A stretch of 15,119 nt of DNA, taken from contig WTHE01000611.1 in assembly GCA_011523315.1 (NCBI GenBank), positions 1 through 15,119 on the forward strand, read 5' to 3'. Shown in pieces: positions 14,105-15,119 of this stretch (position 1 is the first letter of the stretch; each line of letters begins with the position of its first letter). Under the pieces are notes generated by a model. The model was not told where the DNA came from. It did no database searches and saw only the letters and a program-made list of their open reading frames with translations. This stretch comes from Candidatus Binatota bacterium (GTDB taxonomy: Bacteria; Desulfobacterota; Binatia; Bin18). Position numbers and translations under genes: made by a program.

Positions 14105-14557
14105 CTAGCGGTCGGTATGGCCAAAACCGCCGCCTCGGCCGCTGGCGGCCAGCGCTTCAACCTCGTGCCAGTCGACCCGCGCCACCGGCGCGACAACGAG
14201 CTGGGCGATGCGCTCCCCGCGCCTGATGCGAACCGGCTGGCGGCCCAGGTTGATGACCAGGATCTTGACCTCGTCGCGATAGTCGGCGTCAATCGTACCC
14301 GGGCTGTTCAGGACGGTCAGGCCGCTGTGCAGGGCCAGACCGCTGCGTGGCCGGATCTGCGCTTCATAGCCGTCGGGCAGAGCCAGGGCGAATCCGGTCG
14401 GGACCAGGGAGCGCTCCAGCGGACCGAGGCTGAGTTCGGCCGACAGGTCGGCGTAGATATCCATGCCTGCGGCGCCCGCTGTCATATAGCGGGGCAGGGG
14501 CAGGGGGTCAGGCTGACGGCGCAGACGGGTGATAGGGACACGCACGGTCTTGTTCAT
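14105..14557 (-). CDS. dut: deoxyuridine 5'-triphosphate nucleotidohydrolase (dUTPase)
   Basis: A trimeric dUTPase, which splits dUTP to dUMP and pyrophosphate, keeping uracil out of DNA and feeding dTMP synthesis. All five motifs are visible in 150 residues: AGMDIYA (30-36), PRSGLA (70-75), GTIDADYRDEV (87-97, catalytic D90), RGERIAQLVV (113-122) and the C-terminal closing arm GRGGGFGHTD (140-149). The arm is one residue shorter or altered compared with the common GRGxGGFGSTG. The gene follows the M16 peptidase gene by 15 bases on the same strand, an arrangement often seen as pnp-peptidase-dut in bacteria. Confidence 0.97.
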   Translation of the reverse strand: MNKTVRVPITRLRRQPDPLPLPRYMTAGAAGMDIYADLSAELSLGPLERSLVPTGFALALPDGYEAQIRPRSGLALHSGLTVLNSPGTIDADYRDEVKILVINLGRQPVRIRRGERIAQLVVAPVARVDWHEVEALAASGRGGGFGHTDR

Positions 14558-14572
14558 CGGAGATCTGCCGCA

Positions 14573-15119
14573 TCAGAGGGCGATCAGGGCCTGGTAGTCG
14601 TTCATCGAAGGCGGCTCTCCCAACACGGTCAGAGCCAGCTTGTCGGGCTGAAAACACGCAGCCGCCACCGCCTGGACGTCCTCAAGGCTGACGCGTTCGA
14701 TGTCTGCCAAGACCTCGGCAATTGGCACGTCGCGCTGAAAACACATCTCACACCGCGCTACCCGGTGCATCCAGGCTTCGCTCGTCTCAAGTTCAAGCAA
14801 GAGGCTGCCTGTGGTCTGACTTTTGGCGCGTTGTAACTCGTTGGCGGAAATGCCGGATTGAGCGATTTCGGCCAGACTGCGGCAGGTCAGGCGCATGGCC
14901 TCAGGCACCAGGGCGGGGCTGGTCGACAGATAGATGCCCAGATAGCCCGCGTCCCGGGCGGAGAACAGGAACGAGCTGACATCGTAGACCAGGCCGCGTT
15001 GCTCCCGAATTTCCTGAAACAGGCGGGAGCTGATCCCGCCACCCAGGACACTGTTGAGCAGGTGAGCCGCATACCACTCGGGGGCGGTCTGCGACACACA
15101 CGGCACGCCCAGACTGAGG
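14573..15119 (-). CDS. M16 family zinc-metallopeptidase, C-terminal part (truncated by window edge)
   Basis: About 180 C-terminal residues of an M16-type protein of the processing-peptidase/PepR class. Seen: LNSVLGGGISSRLFQEIRE with the following QRGLVYDVSS, the substrate-binding R..Y region of the second M16 domain, then QRAKSQTTGSLLLELETS and the ending VLGEPP. The frame is open to the window edge (LSLGVPCVSQ at the edge), so the gene continues beyond 15119; the HxxEH zinc motif would be in that missing part. The position just before dut matches the conserved pnp-M16-dut order, supporting an orthologue of the processing-type peptidase. Whether it is catalytically active cannot be judged here. 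Confidence 0.9.
   Translation of the reverse strand, partial: LSLGVPCVSQTAPEWYAAHLLNSVLGGGISSRLFQEIREQRGLVYDVSSFLFSARDAGYLGIYLSTSPALVPEAMRLTCRSLAEIAQSGISANELQRAKSQTTGSLLLELETSEAWMHRVARCEMCFQRDVPIAEVLADIERVSLEDVQAVAAACFQPDKLALTVLGEPPSMNDYQALIAL

Overview
The window reads as a chromosomal piece of a high-GC, Gram-negative-type bacterium. The gene order aroA-cmk-rpsA-ihfB at the left and M16 peptidase-dut at the right is typical of Proteobacteria and deltaproteobacteria-like phyla. Between these lies a cluster of oxidoreductase, amidohydrolase and epoxide-hydrolase genes of the kind that is abundant in environmental or uncultivated lineages such as Tectomicrobia, Binatota or Myxococcota. The exact phylum cannot be fixed from the sequence alone. 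No tRNA, rRNA, CRISPR array, insertion sequence or phage gene was found.

Left housekeeping block (1-7480, plus strand): aroA (EPSP synthase, with an apparent frameshift in its N-terminal PGDKS motif), cmk, rpsA (six S1 domains), a gene for an IHF-beta/HU-type protein, a MoxR/ChlI-type AAA+ ATPase and its VWA-domain partner. The genes are tightly packed and look like one transcription unit running from shikimate and nucleotide metabolism into translation and nucleoid functions, with the AAA+/VWA chaperone pair at the end. The gap before the VWA gene is about 60 bases and holds a small hairpin.

Middle (7489-8865, minus strand): a di-iron ferritin-like protein and a HAD-family phosphatase, convergent with the VWA gene. 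A 262-base divergent region (8866-9127) separates HAD from the plus-strand FAD oxidase. It carries a good extended -10 promoter, a weaker promoter on the other strand, and a perfect 10-bp stem-loop in the oxidase leader.

Catabolic section (9128-13726): a GlcD/LDHD-type FAD-linked oxidase and an amidohydrolase-2 family enzyme run on the plus strand, each with a strong Shine-Dalgarno site and its own promoter candidate. Facing them on the minus strand is an SDR-epoxide hydrolase operon with its own promoter and a palindromic candidate operator. A GC-rich hairpin lies in the 35-base convergent gap. The enzymes suggest breakdown or remodelling of small organic compounds, but no substrate can be read from the sequence.

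Right block (13801-15119, minus strand): the C-terminal part of an M16 zinc-protease-family protein, dut and acylphosphatase, in the order M16-dut-acyP.

No clearly new defence or mobile system is visible. The items most worth a second look are the aroA frameshift, the missing cmk stop before rpsA, the altered HAGDGNLH motif in the FAD oxidase, the AAA+/VWA pair behind rpsA-ihfB, and the leader and operator structures in the accessory section.
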